From Streptomyces sp. B93 (GTDB lineage Bacteria > Actinomycetota > Actinomycetes > Streptomycetales > Streptomycetaceae), in assembly GCF_018070565.1 (NCBI RefSeq), contig NZ_JAGPXL010000029.1:1-64000 (forward strand): 64,000 nt of DNA, written 5' to 3'. Numbering within the stretch: the first letter of the stretch is position 1; every line of letters starts with the position of its first letter. The translations under genes were made by a program, and so were the position numbers. Positions 50,808-58,795 of this stretch are shown here, one piece after another. The notes under the pieces were generated by a model. The model made no database searches. It worked only from the letters and a program-made list of their open reading frames with translations, and was not told the origin of the DNA.

Positions 50808-50846
50808 GCCCGGCCGTACGACCCGGGGTTCGGGGTACGGCCGGGC
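50808..50846 (-). terminator. 12-bp perfect stem-loop terminator
   Basis: GCCCGGCCGTAC (50808-50819) pairs with 50835-50846 around a 15-base loop. It is downstream of the flavin reductase gene on the minus strand and upstream of the response regulator, so it insulates the two operons. A short T-run follows the stem in the direction of transcription. Confidence 0.75.
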
Positions 50847-50881
50847 TTCTTACCGGGATCTCACCGGGACAGCGGGCGGTC

Positions 50882-51508
50882 TCACGCGGTGGGGCGCAGG
50901 GCCGCGAGCCGTTGTTCGAACGGGGTGACCTGCTCGAAGGAGTCCCGCCTGGGCAGCGGCCGGGCGGTGGACAGCCCCGCCATCAGCGCCGCGAGTTCAC
51001 CGGCGGCCCGCTCGATCCGTTCGTCCAGGCCCTCGGCGCCCCAGTCCTCGGAGGCGGCGTAGACCCCGGTCGGGACGACGACGGCCTTGAGGTAGGCGAA
51101 CAGCGGGCGCAGGGCGTGGTCGAGGACCAGGGAGTGCCGGGCGGTGCCGCCGGTCGCGGCGATCAGGACGGGCTTGCCGGTGAGGGCGTTCTCGTCGGTG
51201 ACGCTGAGGGCGTCGAAGAACGACTTGAACAGTCCGCTGTAGGAAGCGGAGAACACCGGCGTGACGACGATCAGCCCGTCGGCCGCCGCGACCGCGTCGA
51301 ACGCCTCGGCCAGCGCCGGGGCCGGGAACCCGTTGGTGAAGGTGTGCGCGATCTCCACGGCGAGGTCGCGCAGCTCGATCACCCGCACGTCGGCGGGCGC
51401 GGGCTCCGGCGCGGTGGCGGCCGGTGCGGCGACCGCGGCGAGGCGGTCACCGAGCAGCCGGGTGGAGGACGGGACGCTCAGTCCCGCCGAGACGACGACG
51501 AGTTTCAT
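50882..51508 (-). CDS. NAD(P)H-dependent FMN reductase (CE1759-type)
   Basis: 208 residues of flavodoxin-like fold: KLVVVSAGLSVPSSTRLLGDRL (in blocks) at the phosphate-binding loop, GLIVVTPVFSASYSGLFKSFFDAL and LIAATGGTARHSLVLDHALRPLF. It supplies reduced FMN to a monooxygenase. The ATG overlaps the stop of the luciferase-like oxidoreductase (ATGA), supporting a two-component flavin system. A matching substrate is not evident. Confidence 0.87.
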   Translation of the reverse strand: MKLVVVSAGLSVPSSTRLLGDRLAAVAAPAATAPEPAPADVRVIELRDLAVEIAHTFTNGFPAPALAEAFDAVAAADGLIVVTPVFSASYSGLFKSFFDALSVTDENALTGKPVLIAATGGTARHSLVLDHALRPLFAYLKAVVVPTGVYAASEDWGAEGLDERIERAAGELAALMAGLSTARPLPRRDSFEQVTPFEQRLAALRPTA

Positions 51509-52617
51509 ACGGCGGCACCTTCCTCGGACTTCTCGGCGTTCTTCCCGGCGAGCCGGGAGGCGTGGGTGGGCGCGTCCGGCACGTTCTCGGGCCGCCCGGC
51601 GGCGAACTCCTTGCGCAGCACCGGCACGACCTCCTCGCCGAGCATGTCGAGCTGTTCCAGCACGGTCTTCAGGGGCAGCCCGGCGTGGTCCATAAGGAAC
51701 AGCTGGCGCTGGTAGTCCCCGGCGTACTCGCGGAAGGCGAGCGTCTTCTCGATCACCTGCTGGGGCGAGCCCACGGTGAGCGGGGTCTGCTCGGTGAAGT
51801 CCTCCAGCGACGGCCCGTGCCCGTAGACGGGCGCGTTGTCGAAGTAGGGCCGGAACTCGCGCACCGCGTCCTGCGAGTTCTTCCGCATGAACACCTGGCC
51901 GCCGAGGCCGACGATGGCCTGCTCGGGCGTGCCGTGCCCGTAGTGGGCGTAGCGGGCCCGGTACAGCTCGACCATGCGCTTGGTGTGGTCGGCGGGCCAG
52001 AAGATGTTGTTGTGGAAGAAGCCGTCACCGTAGTAGGCGGCCTGCTCGGCGATCTCGGGCGAGCGGATCGAGCCGTGCCACACGAACGGCGGGACGTCGT
52101 CCAGCGGCCGGGGCGTGGAGGTGAATCCCTGGAGAGGCGTACGGAACTTCCCCTCCCAGTTCACGACGTCCTCGCGCCACAGCCGGTGGAGCAGGGCGTA
52201 GTTCTCGACGGCGAGGTTGATGCCCTGCCGGATGTCCTGTCCGAACCAGGGGTAGACCGGGCCGGTGTTCCCGCGCCCCATCATCAGGTCCATCCGGCCG
52301 TCGGCCAGGTGCTGGAGCATCGCGAAGTCCTCCGCGATCTTCACCGGGTCGTTGGTGGTGATCAGGGTGGTGGAGGTGGAGAGGACGAGCTTCTCGGTCC
52401 GTGCCGCGATGTACCCGAGCATGGTCGTCGGTGACGACGGCACGAAGGGCGGGTTGTGGTGCTCGCCGGTGGCGAAGACGTCCAGCCCGACCTCCTCCGC
52501 CTTCAGGGCGATGGCGACCATCGCCTTGATCCGCTCACGCTCGGTCGGGGTACGGCCCGTCGTCGGGTCCGGCGTGACGTCTCCGACGCTGAAGATCCCG
52601 AACTGCATGGACTGCAT
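51505..52617 (-). CDS. LLM class flavin-dependent oxidoreductase
   Basis: 370 residues of luciferase-like TIM-barrel type: FGIFSVGDVTPDPTTGRTPT, FATGEHHNPPFVPSSPTTML, LSTSTTLITTNDPVKIAEDF, MGRGNTGPVYPWFGQD and GSIRSPEIAEQAAYYGDGFF. The start at 52617 has GGAGGATGAG upstream. It uses reduced FMN from the coupled reductase. The inverted repeat at 52638-52651 in its promoter may bind a MarR- or HxlR-like regulator, but none is adjacent. Confidence 0.88.
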   Translation of the reverse strand: MQSMQFGIFSVGDVTPDPTTGRTPTERERIKAMVAIALKAEEVGLDVFATGEHHNPPFVPSSPTTMLGYIAARTEKLVLSTSTTLITTNDPVKIAEDFAMLQHLADGRMDLMMGRGNTGPVYPWFGQDIRQGINLAVENYALLHRLWREDVVNWEGKFRTPLQGFTSTPRPLDDVPPFVWHGSIRSPEIAEQAAYYGDGFFHNNIFWPADHTKRMVELYRARYAHYGHGTPEQAIVGLGGQVFMRKNSQDAVREFRPYFDNAPVYGHGPSLEDFTEQTPLTVGSPQQVIEKTLAFREYAGDYQRQLFLMDHAGLPLKTVLEQLDMLGEEVVPVLRKEFAAGRPENVPDAPTHASRLAGKNAEKSEEGAAV

Positions 52618-52637
52618 GGCCGCTCATCCTCCAAGTG

Positions 52638-52651
52638 GTTGACCGTTCAAC
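52638..52651. promoter_or_regulatory. GTTGA-N4-TCAAC inverted repeat upstream of LLM oxidoreductase
   Basis: The perfect 5-base arms around CCGT lie about 21 bases before the start codon, in an A/T-rich stretch. A second TGAACGG half-like site follows at 52662-52668. This is a plausible repressor operator; the regulator is not in the window as far as can be told. Confidence 0.45.
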
Positions 52652-52692
52652 TATACCGCTGAACGGCACCGTGGCCACGCTTATTCCACAGC

Positions 52693-53118
52693 TCAGGCGG
52701 GCGGCAGCAGGCCCAGCTGCCCCAGGAAGTCCATCTGGTCGTAGTAGACCCGGTAGCTCACGATCCGGCCGTCCGCCACGGTGGCCATGTCCACCCCGTG
52801 GATCCTGACCTCCCGGCCCGTCGCGGGCAACGTCTCACCCGTGGGCAGCTGAAGGGGCCCGCTGTTGCGGCCCCGGTAGAAGCCCTCGTCGATGGCGGTG
52901 TCACCGGCCTCGTAGGCGTGCTCCGGCTCGTACCACGCGTCCGGCATCGCCTCGATCATCTGACCCCACCAGCCCAGGATGCTGTCGCGCCCGCGGAACT
53001 CCCCGTCGGGCGTGACGGCGACCGCGTCCTCGGCGAACAGCTCCGCCAGGACGTCCGGATCGCGGCCCGTGGTGACCGCCTCCGTGAGCCGGTCCATGAC
53101 CTCACGCGCGTCTCCCAT
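52693..53118 (-). CDS. SnoaL-like nuclear transport factor 2 fold protein
   Basis: 141 residues from the ATG at 53118 with GGAGGTGGGTC upstream. The NTF2-like pattern is seen in ELFAEDAVAVTPDGEFRGRDSILGWW (in blocks), DAWYEPEHAYEAGDTAIDEGFY and VDMATVADGRIVSYRVYYDQMDFLGQLGLLP (in blocks). This family includes polyketide cyclases and many small binding proteins; the role here is unknown. It diverges from the SDR gene. Confidence 0.82.
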   Translation of the reverse strand: MGDAREVMDRLTEAVTTGRDPDVLAELFAEDAVAVTPDGEFRGRDSILGWWGQMIEAMPDAWYEPEHAYEAGDTAIDEGFYRGRNSGPLQLPTGETLPATGREVRIHGVDMATVADGRIVSYRVYYDQMDFLGQLGLLPPA

Positions 53119-53301
53119 GACCCACCTCCACACCGGCCGGGCCCCACCCTCGATTTTCCCACCGGCACCGCCCCACGACGACCGCAGAGCGGGACCACGA
53201 ACCCCCGGCCCGGCCCCCATGCCTATCCTGACCGGGCAGAGAAGGAACGCGTCCCAACCCGTAACCCGTCACACCGGACCCGTCACGCCAGAGGAGCCCC
53301 C

Positions 53302-54081
53302 ATGGCAGCCGCCGCCCCCTCCGCCGCCTCCCGCATCGCCGTCGTCACGGGCGCGAGCGGCGGCATCGGCGCCGCCACGGCACGGCAGCTCGCCGCCGCC
53401 GGCTACCGCGTCGTCCTGACCGCCCGCCGCAAGGACCGGATAGAGGCGCTGGCCGAGGAGATCAACGCGGCGGGCCACTCCGCGACCGCGTACGCGCTGG
53501 ACGTCACCGACCGCGCCGCCGTCGACGAGTTCGCGACGGCCTTCACGACGATCGGCGTCCTGGTCAACAACGCGGGCGGCGCGCTCGGCGCGGACCCGGT
53601 GGCCACCGGCGACCCGGCCGACTGGCGCCAGATGTACGAGACCAACGTCATCGGCACCCTCAACCTCACCCAGGCCCTGCTCCCCGCCCTGGTCGCCAGC
53701 GGCGACGGCACGGTGGTCGTCGTCTCCTCCACCGCGGGCCACGCCACCTACGAGGGCGGGGCGGGCTACGTCGCCGCCAAGCACGGCGCCCACGTCCTCG
53801 CCGAGACCCTCCGCCTGGAGATCGTCGGCCAGCCGGTCCGGGTGATCGAGATCGCCCCCGGCATGGTCAGGACGGAGGGCTTCGCCCTCACCCGCTTCGG
53901 CGGCGACACCGAACGCGCCGCCAAGGTCTACGAGGGCGTCGCCGAACCCCTCACCGCCGACGACGTCGCCGACACCATCACCTGGGCCGTCACCCGCCCG
54001 CCCCACGTCAACGTCGACCTCCTGATCGTCCGCCCCCGCGCCCAGGCGTCCAACACGAAGGTCCACCGCGAGTCCCGCTGA
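53302..54081 (+). CDS. SDR family oxidoreductase
   Basis: 259 residues from the ATG at 53302 behind GAGGAGCCCCC. Cofactor motif VTGASGGIGAATA (about 16-28), NNAGG, catalytic Ser in VVVVSSTAGH, and a catalytic YVAAK after EGGAG. The C-terminal APGMVRTEGF is typical of YdfG/serine-dehydrogenase-like classical SDRs. It oxidises or reduces a hydroxy compound with NADP(H), as inferred from the Arg-rich ARRKDRIE after strand 2. It is followed by a hairpin shared with rtcB. Confidence 0.87.
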   Translation: MAAAAPSAASRIAVVTGASGGIGAATARQLAAAGYRVVLTARRKDRIEALAEEINAAGHSATAYALDVTDRAAVDEFATAFTTIGVLVNNAGGALGADPVATGDPADWRQMYETNVIGTLNLTQALLPALVASGDGTVVVVSSTAGHATYEGGAGYVAAKHGAHVLAETLRLEIVGQPVRVIEIAPGMVRTEGFALTRFGGDTERAAKVYEGVAEPLTADDVADTITWAVTRPPHVNVDLLIVRPRAQASNTKVHRESR

Positions 54082-54085
54082 CGCC

Positions 54086-54124
54086 CGTGAAGGGCTGACG
54101 CCCCCTGGGGGTCAGCCCTTCACG
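54086..54124. terminator. Bidirectional terminator between the SDR gene and rtcB
   Basis: CGTGAAGGGCTGAC (54086-54099) pairs perfectly with 54111-54124, with a further CCCC/GGGG pair in the loop. It serves both convergent genes and overlaps the rtcB stop codon at 54112-54114. Confidence 0.85.
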
Positions 54125-55305
54125 CAGACGACCTGCTTCAGCTTGGCGACGACCTCCACGAGGTCCCGCTGCTGGTCGATGACCTGCTCGATCGGCTTGT
54201 AGGCGCCGGGGATCTCGTCCACGACCCCGGAGTCCTTACGGCACTCCACCCCCCGCGTCTGCTCCTCCAGGTCCTTGGTGGAGAAGCGGCGCTTGGCGGC
54301 GTTGCGGCTCATCCGGCGACCGGCGCCGTGCGAGGCGGAGTTGAAGGACCGCTCGTTGCCGAGGCCCTTCACGATGTACGAACCGGTGCCCATGGAGCCG
54401 GGGATGATGCCGTACTCCCCGGACCCGGCCCGGATCGCACCCTTACGGGTCACCAACAGGTCCATGCCGTCGTACCGCTCCTCCGCCACGTAGTTGTGGT
54501 GGCAGGAGATCTCCTGCTCGAAGGTCGGCTTCGCCTTCCTGAACTCCTTGCGGACCACGTCCTTCAGCAGCGCCATCATGATGCTGCGGTTGTACTTGGC
54601 GTACTCCTGCGCCCAGAACAGGTCGTTGCGGTACGCCGCCATCTGCGGGGTGTCCGCGACGAAGACGGCGAGGTCGCGGTCGACCAGACCCTGGTTGTGC
54701 GGCAGCTTCTGCGCGACACCGATGTGGTGCTCGGCCAGTTCCTTGCCGATGTTCCGGGAACCGGAGTGGAGCATGAGCCACACCGCGCCGGACATATCCG
54801 TACAAACCTCAACGAAATGATTCCCGCCCCCGAGCGTCCCCATCTGCTGGGTCGCCCGTCCCTGACGGAACTTCACCGCCTCCGCGACCCCCTCGAACCG
54901 CCCCCAGAAGTCGTCCCACCCCCCGGTGGCGAACCCGTGCAGGCGGCCCGGCTCGACGGGGCTGTCGTGCATGCCCCGTCCCACCGGAATGGCCTGCTCG
55001 ATCCGCGACCGGAGCCGGGACAGGTCGCCGGGCAGGTCGTTGGCGGTCAGTGAGGTCCGTACTGCGGACATCCCGCAGCCGATGTCCACGCCCACCGCGG
55101 CCGGGCAGACCGCCCCCCGCATGGCGATAACGGACCCGACCGTCGCACCCTTGCCGAAGTGCACGTCCGGCATCACGGCGAGGCCCTCGATCCACGGCAG
55201 CGTCGCCACGTTCCGCAGCTGCTGGAGCGCCACGTCCTCCACCGACGCCGGGTCGGTCCACATCCGGATCGGGACCTTCGCGCCCGGCATCTCCACGTAC
55301 GACAT
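54112..55305 (-). CDS. rtcB: RNA-splicing ligase RtcB
   Basis: 397 residues from the ATG at 55305 (GGGGGATTC upstream); the frame continues upstream without homology. Metal ligands: His50 in MPDVHFGKGATVG, Cys78 in VGVDIGCGMS and His163 in GGGNHFVEV. The guanylylated His326 is in FNSASHGAGRRMSR. RtcB joins 2',3'-cyclic phosphate or 3'-phosphate and 5'-OH RNA ends using GTP and Mn2+. No archease or RtcR gene is adjacent, so its physiological RNA repair role is open. Confidence 0.93.
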   Translation of the reverse strand: MSYVEMPGAKVPIRMWTDPASVEDVALQQLRNVATLPWIEGLAVMPDVHFGKGATVGSVIAMRGAVCPAAVGVDIGCGMSAVRTSLTANDLPGDLSRLRSRIEQAIPVGRGMHDSPVEPGRLHGFATGGWDDFWGRFEGVAEAVKFRQGRATQQMGTLGGGNHFVEVCTDMSGAVWLMLHSGSRNIGKELAEHHIGVAQKLPHNQGLVDRDLAVFVADTPQMAAYRNDLFWAQEYAKYNRSIMMALLKDVVRKEFRKAKPTFEQEISCHHNYVAEERYDGMDLLVTRKGAIRAGSGEYGIIPGSMGTGSYIVKGLGNERSFNSASHGAGRRMSRNAAKRRFSTKDLEEQTRGVECRKDSGVVDEIPGAYKPIEQVIDQQRDLVEVVAKLKQVVCVKG

Positions 55306-55512
55306 GAATCCCCCATGAAACTCAGAAAAGGAAAGGAAAGCCCTGAACGGCAAAACCGGCGCCAAGGTCATCGAAAAAGGACGACGGACCGGCGTCCACG
55401 GCAGCGCGTGCGATACACATTGTCTTCCGGCCACACCCCCGCCCGGCAACCGAATAACCAGCGGGGACACTGGATCCACGCAAGCAGCACCAGCAGCGAG
55501 AGGAGCCTGACC

Positions 55513-56361
55513 GTGCAGCGGAAGGCGTACGTACCCGGCGTCGCCGCACTCCTCGCGGCCCTGCTGTCCGGCTGCACCGGCGGCTCCGACGGCGGCGGCA
55601 CTGCCGACGGCTCCAACCCCGAGGACGCCGGTACGGCATCGGCGACCGCCCAGCCCGGCCGCTACCGCACCCTCCCCGAACCCTGCGGCGCGGTCGGCGA
55701 GGACACCCTCGACTCCCTGCTGCCCGGCATCAAGCAGATCACCGACGAGGACCAGCGCGAGAAGGCCTACGCGGGCGAGGCCACCCTCACCTACGACAAC
55801 GACCGCAAGGTCGGCTGCCGTTGGAAGGTGGAGTCGAGCACCGCCACGGACCACCTCTTCGTCGACCTGGAACGCGTGGTGTCCTACGACAACACCGTCA
55901 GCGACGACACCCAGGCCGAGCAGCTCTTCGCGGCCATGCGCGAGGCCGCCGACCTCCCGGAGCCCACGACGTCCGAGACGACGACGCCGACAGCGACGGC
56001 CACGGGAACGGGAACGGGATCGGAGACCGGCAAGGCACCCCAGGCCACCGCCACCTCACCGGCCCCGACGTCCTCCCCCTCGGCCTCCCCCCCCACCTCC
56101 CCCACGGCCACCCCCACCGGCCTCCAGCCCCGCCTCCTGGACGACCTCGGTGACGAGGCCTTCCTCGACGACGAGCTGAGCCGCGCCGGTTCGACGGCCC
56201 AGCAGCGCACGGTGACTGTGGCGTTCCGCACGTCGAACGTGATCGTGACGGTCGCCTACGAGGAGCAGGCGGCGGCCGTCGGAGTCGTACCGGACAGCGA
56301 GGAAATGCAGGACAGGGCGCGGAAACTGGCCTCCCGGCTCGCCGGATCCCTGTCCGGTTAG
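55513..56361 (+). CDS. DUF3558-like lipoprotein
   Basis: 282 residues from a GTG at 55513 with GAGAGGAGCC upstream. Lipobox LSGC follows a hydrophobic AALLAAL. The mature part begins RTLPEPCGAVGEDTLDSLLPG, a DUF3558-type segment that recurs in the next gene, then GCRWKVESSTATDHLFVDLER. A long Thr/Ser/Pro-rich linker (about 150-215) separates it from a C-terminal domain. Extracytoplasmic; function unknown. The first of two tandem paralogous lipoproteins. Confidence 0.8.
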   Translation: MQRKAYVPGVAALLAALLSGCTGGSDGGGTADGSNPEDAGTASATAQPGRYRTLPEPCGAVGEDTLDSLLPGIKQITDEDQREKAYAGEATLTYDNDRKVGCRWKVESSTATDHLFVDLERVVSYDNTVSDDTQAEQLFAAMREAADLPEPTTSETTTPTATATGTGTGSETGKAPQATATSPAPTSSPSASPPTSPTATPTGLQPRLLDDLGDEAFLDDELSRAGSTAQQRTVTVAFRTSNVIVTVAYEEQAAAVGVVPDSEEMQDRARKLASRLAGSLSG

Positions 56362-56504
56362 CCGCATTTGACCGATCGGCGGTCACCGCCGTGCCCGGCC
56401 CGCGAACGCCGGGAACCCAGGTCGCACGCGTCCCCCACCGCGTACCGTGGCCCCTCGGACCCGATCCGACCGCAGGAACCACGAGCGTCATGAGTGAAGG
56501 AACC

Positions 56505-57338
56505 ATGCAGCGACGAGTACAGCGAGACGACGACCAGCGACCCCAGCGGGCCGGGCGGGCGAAGCGCCGCGGCCGTGCCCTCGTCGGCGTGGCCGCCGTG
56601 CCCGTGATGCTGATCGCCGCCGGCTGCTCCTCGGACTCCGGCTCCGGCGACGACGCCAAGCAGTCCTCCGAGAGCGCCGCGAGCGCCTCCGCGAGCCCGT
56701 CCCCCACCGTGCGGGCGGCGGTCTACGACACGCTGCCCGAGCCGTGCGGGATGCTCGCGAAGAAGACCCTGGAGGACCTCGTCCCCAAGGGCACCAAGGG
56801 CAAGGAAGGCCCCTCGGACGACACGGCCACCCGCGCCAACTGCTCCTGGAGCAGCCTCGACAACAACGGCGTCAAGGGCTCCCAGTTCCGCTGGCTGAAC
56901 GTCTCCCTGCTCCGCTTCGACTCCGACGTCACCCGGGGCGCGGGCGACGAGCGCGCCAGGGAGTACTACGCCAAGCAGGTCGAGGACGCCCAGGCGGTGG
57001 CCGACGCCAAGAACACCAAGGCGGAACCGGTCAGCGGCACCGGCGACGAGGCGACCCTGATCCGCTACGACCTGAAGAAGAAGGAAGGCTCCTTCAAACA
57101 GCAGACGGTCGTGACCCGGGTCGAGAACGTGGTCATCACCCTCGACTACAACGGCGCGGGCCTCGCCGGCGACAAGACCCCCGACGCCGACGACCTGGCG
57201 AAGGCGGCGACGAAGGCGGCCAAGGAGGCGGTCGGGGCGGTGACGGAGACGAAGGGCGCGGCGGACGGCGACGCCGCCACCGACGGCGCCTCGTCGTCGG
57301 CCCCGTCATCGGCCTCGCCGTCGGCGGAAAAGGGCTGA
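56505..57338 (+). CDS. DUF3558-like lipoprotein (paralog of upstream gene)
   Basis: 277 residues from the ATG at 56505, which has GAAGGAACC directly before it; an ATG at 56490 has a weaker site. Basic N-terminus, hydrophobic VGVAAVPVMLIAAGC with lipobox AAGC, Ser/Ala linker, then YDTLPEPCGMLAKKTLEDLVPKG and NCSWSSLDNNG, paralleling the upstream protein. It lacks the long Thr/Pro linker but has a Ser/Ala-rich C-terminus. Tandem duplication followed by divergence is likely. Role unknown. Confidence 0.8.
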   Translation: MQRRVQRDDDQRPQRAGRAKRRGRALVGVAAVPVMLIAAGCSSDSGSGDDAKQSSESAASASASPSPTVRAAVYDTLPEPCGMLAKKTLEDLVPKGTKGKEGPSDDTATRANCSWSSLDNNGVKGSQFRWLNVSLLRFDSDVTRGAGDERAREYYAKQVEDAQAVADAKNTKAEPVSGTGDEATLIRYDLKKKEGSFKQQTVVTRVENVVITLDYNGAGLAGDKTPDADDLAKAATKAAKEAVGAVTETKGAADGDAATDGASSSAPSSASPSAEKG

Positions 57339-57393
57339 GGAATGGACTGAGAGGCATACCGGCCACCCGTTCCCCGTACACATGTGCCACTCT

Positions 57394-57405
57394 GTTGCGC
57401 GCAAC
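57394..57405. promoter_or_regulatory. GTTGCGCGCAAC palindrome upstream of the DUF2637 gene
   Basis: Perfect 12-base palindrome 25 bases before the GTG start, in a short A/T-richer stretch that probably contains the promoter. It could be an operator; no cognate regulator is adjacent. Confidence 0.45.
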
Positions 57406-57430
57406 AACACGCAGTGGGAGGGGAGTACGG

Positions 57431-58717
57431 GTGGCCGCGCCCATTCAGCTGACACGGATGCACCGCGTTCTCATCGGCGTGGTGGTCTTCGGTGCCGTCA
57501 TCATCGCCGGCATCGGCTTCGCGGGCTCCTACGCAGCCGTACGCGAACTCGCCCTCAAGAAGGGCTTCGGGGACTTCAGTTACGTCTTCCCCATCGGCAT
57601 CGACGCGGGCATCTGCGTCCTGCTCGCCCTCGACCTGCTCCTCACCTGGATCAGGATCCCCTTCCCGCTGCTGCGCCAGACGGCCTGGCTGCTGACCGCG
57701 GCGACGATCGCGTTCAACGGCGCCGCCGCCTGGCCGGACCCGCTGGGCGTGGGCATGCACGGCGTCATCCCGATCCTGTTCGTGGTCTCCGTCGAGGCGG
57801 CCCGCCACGCGATCGGCCGGATCGCCGACATCACCGCCGACAAGCACATGGAGGGCGTCCGCCTCACCCGCTGGCTGCTCTCCCCCGTCCCCACCTTCCT
57901 CCTCTGGCGCCGGATGAAGCTGTGGGAACTGCGCTCCTACGAACAGGTCATCAAGCTCGAACAGGAACGCCTCGTCTACCAGGCCCGCCTGCGCTCCCGC
58001 TTCGGCCGCGCCTGGCGCCGCAAGGCCCCGGTGGAGTCCCTGATGCCCCTGCGCCTGGCCCGCTACGGCGTCCCCCTCGCCGAAACCGCCCCCGCGGGCC
58101 TCGCGGCGGCGGGCATAGAACCGGCGCTGCTCCCCCCGGCACCGGACCTGCCCGCGTACGCCGAGGCGGCGCCCGTCCCCCCGGCCGCGGCACCCCCCGC
58201 CGAGCAGCGCCCTCAACTGGTCGGCAACCCGACCCCGGAGCAGCCACAGCAGGCCCCAGCCCCCGAGGCCCCCGTCGACGAGCCGCAGAACCTCTGGCTC
58301 CAGTCCCGCGACCCGCGCACCACCGAGTACCACGGCGGCTACGACCCCAACTACGACCCGGACGCCGCCTACGCCCAGTGGTACGAGGAGCAGCAGCAGG
58401 CCGAGGAGTACCGCGACCAGTACGAGGAACCGCCATCCATGGAGGACACCGGCAGCTTCCCCATCCCGGTGGGCCCCAACCGCACCCGCGAACTCGGCGA
58501 GGGCGGCGGCACCCCGGCCCCGGAGCCGGACGAGGAAGGCTTCTACCTGGTCTTCAAGCAGTCGATCAGCGGCAGCGGCTACCCGACCCCGCGCGAGTTC
58601 AGTGACAACGTCGAGGCGACGTACGGAGTGCCCGTTCCGGACGCCGAGGCCAAGCGCATGGTCATGCGCTTCACCAACCGCCACAACGCGGAACTGGAAG
58701 CCGACCACATCGCCTGA
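57431..58717 (+). CDS. DUF2637 (SpdB-like) membrane protein
   Basis: 428 residues from a GTG at 57431 after GGAGGGGAG. The N-terminal DUF2637 domain has four transmembrane helices (VLIGVVVFGAVIIAGIGFAG, FPIGIDAGICVLLALDLLL in part, WLLTAATIAFNGAAAW, VIPILFVVSVEAARHAIGR). A basic coiled region follows (KLEQERLVYQARLRSRFGRAWRRK in blocks), then a Pro/Glu-rich linker and a conserved C-terminal helix domain ending RFTNRHNAELEADHIA. SpdB-like proteins occur in Streptomyces plasmid transfer loci and chromosomes; a conjugation role here is not supported by neighbours. Confidence 0.8.
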   Translation: MAAPIQLTRMHRVLIGVVVFGAVIIAGIGFAGSYAAVRELALKKGFGDFSYVFPIGIDAGICVLLALDLLLTWIRIPFPLLRQTAWLLTAATIAFNGAAAWPDPLGVGMHGVIPILFVVSVEAARHAIGRIADITADKHMEGVRLTRWLLSPVPTFLLWRRMKLWELRSYEQVIKLEQERLVYQARLRSRFGRAWRRKAPVESLMPLRLARYGVPLAETAPAGLAAAGIEPALLPPAPDLPAYAEAAPVPPAAAPPAEQRPQLVGNPTPEQPQQAPAPEAPVDEPQNLWLQSRDPRTTEYHGGYDPNYDPDAAYAQWYEEQQQAEEYRDQYEEPPSMEDTGSFPIPVGPNRTRELGEGGGTPAPEPDEEGFYLVFKQSISGSGYPTPREFSDNVEATYGVPVPDAEAKRMVMRFTNRHNAELEADHIA

Positions 58718-58729
58718 GCGACAAGCGGT

Positions 58730-58781
58730 ACGGCGATGGGGGGGCGCCCGGTGCTGAGACCGGGCGCCCCCCCATCGCCGT
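58730..58781. terminator. 23-bp perfect stem-loop between convergent genes
   Basis: Arms 58730-58752 and 58759-58781 are perfectly complementary, with seven consecutive G:C pairs, around the 6-base loop GCTGAG. It ends both the DUF2637 gene and lysS. Confidence 0.9.
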
Positions 58782-58795
58782 CATCAGGCCGCTCC

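Noticed and set aside
57431..58717. Integrated conjugative element transfer gene
   Set aside because: DUF2637 resembles plasmid SpdB, but no integrase, att site, replication or FtsK-like transfer gene lies nearby.
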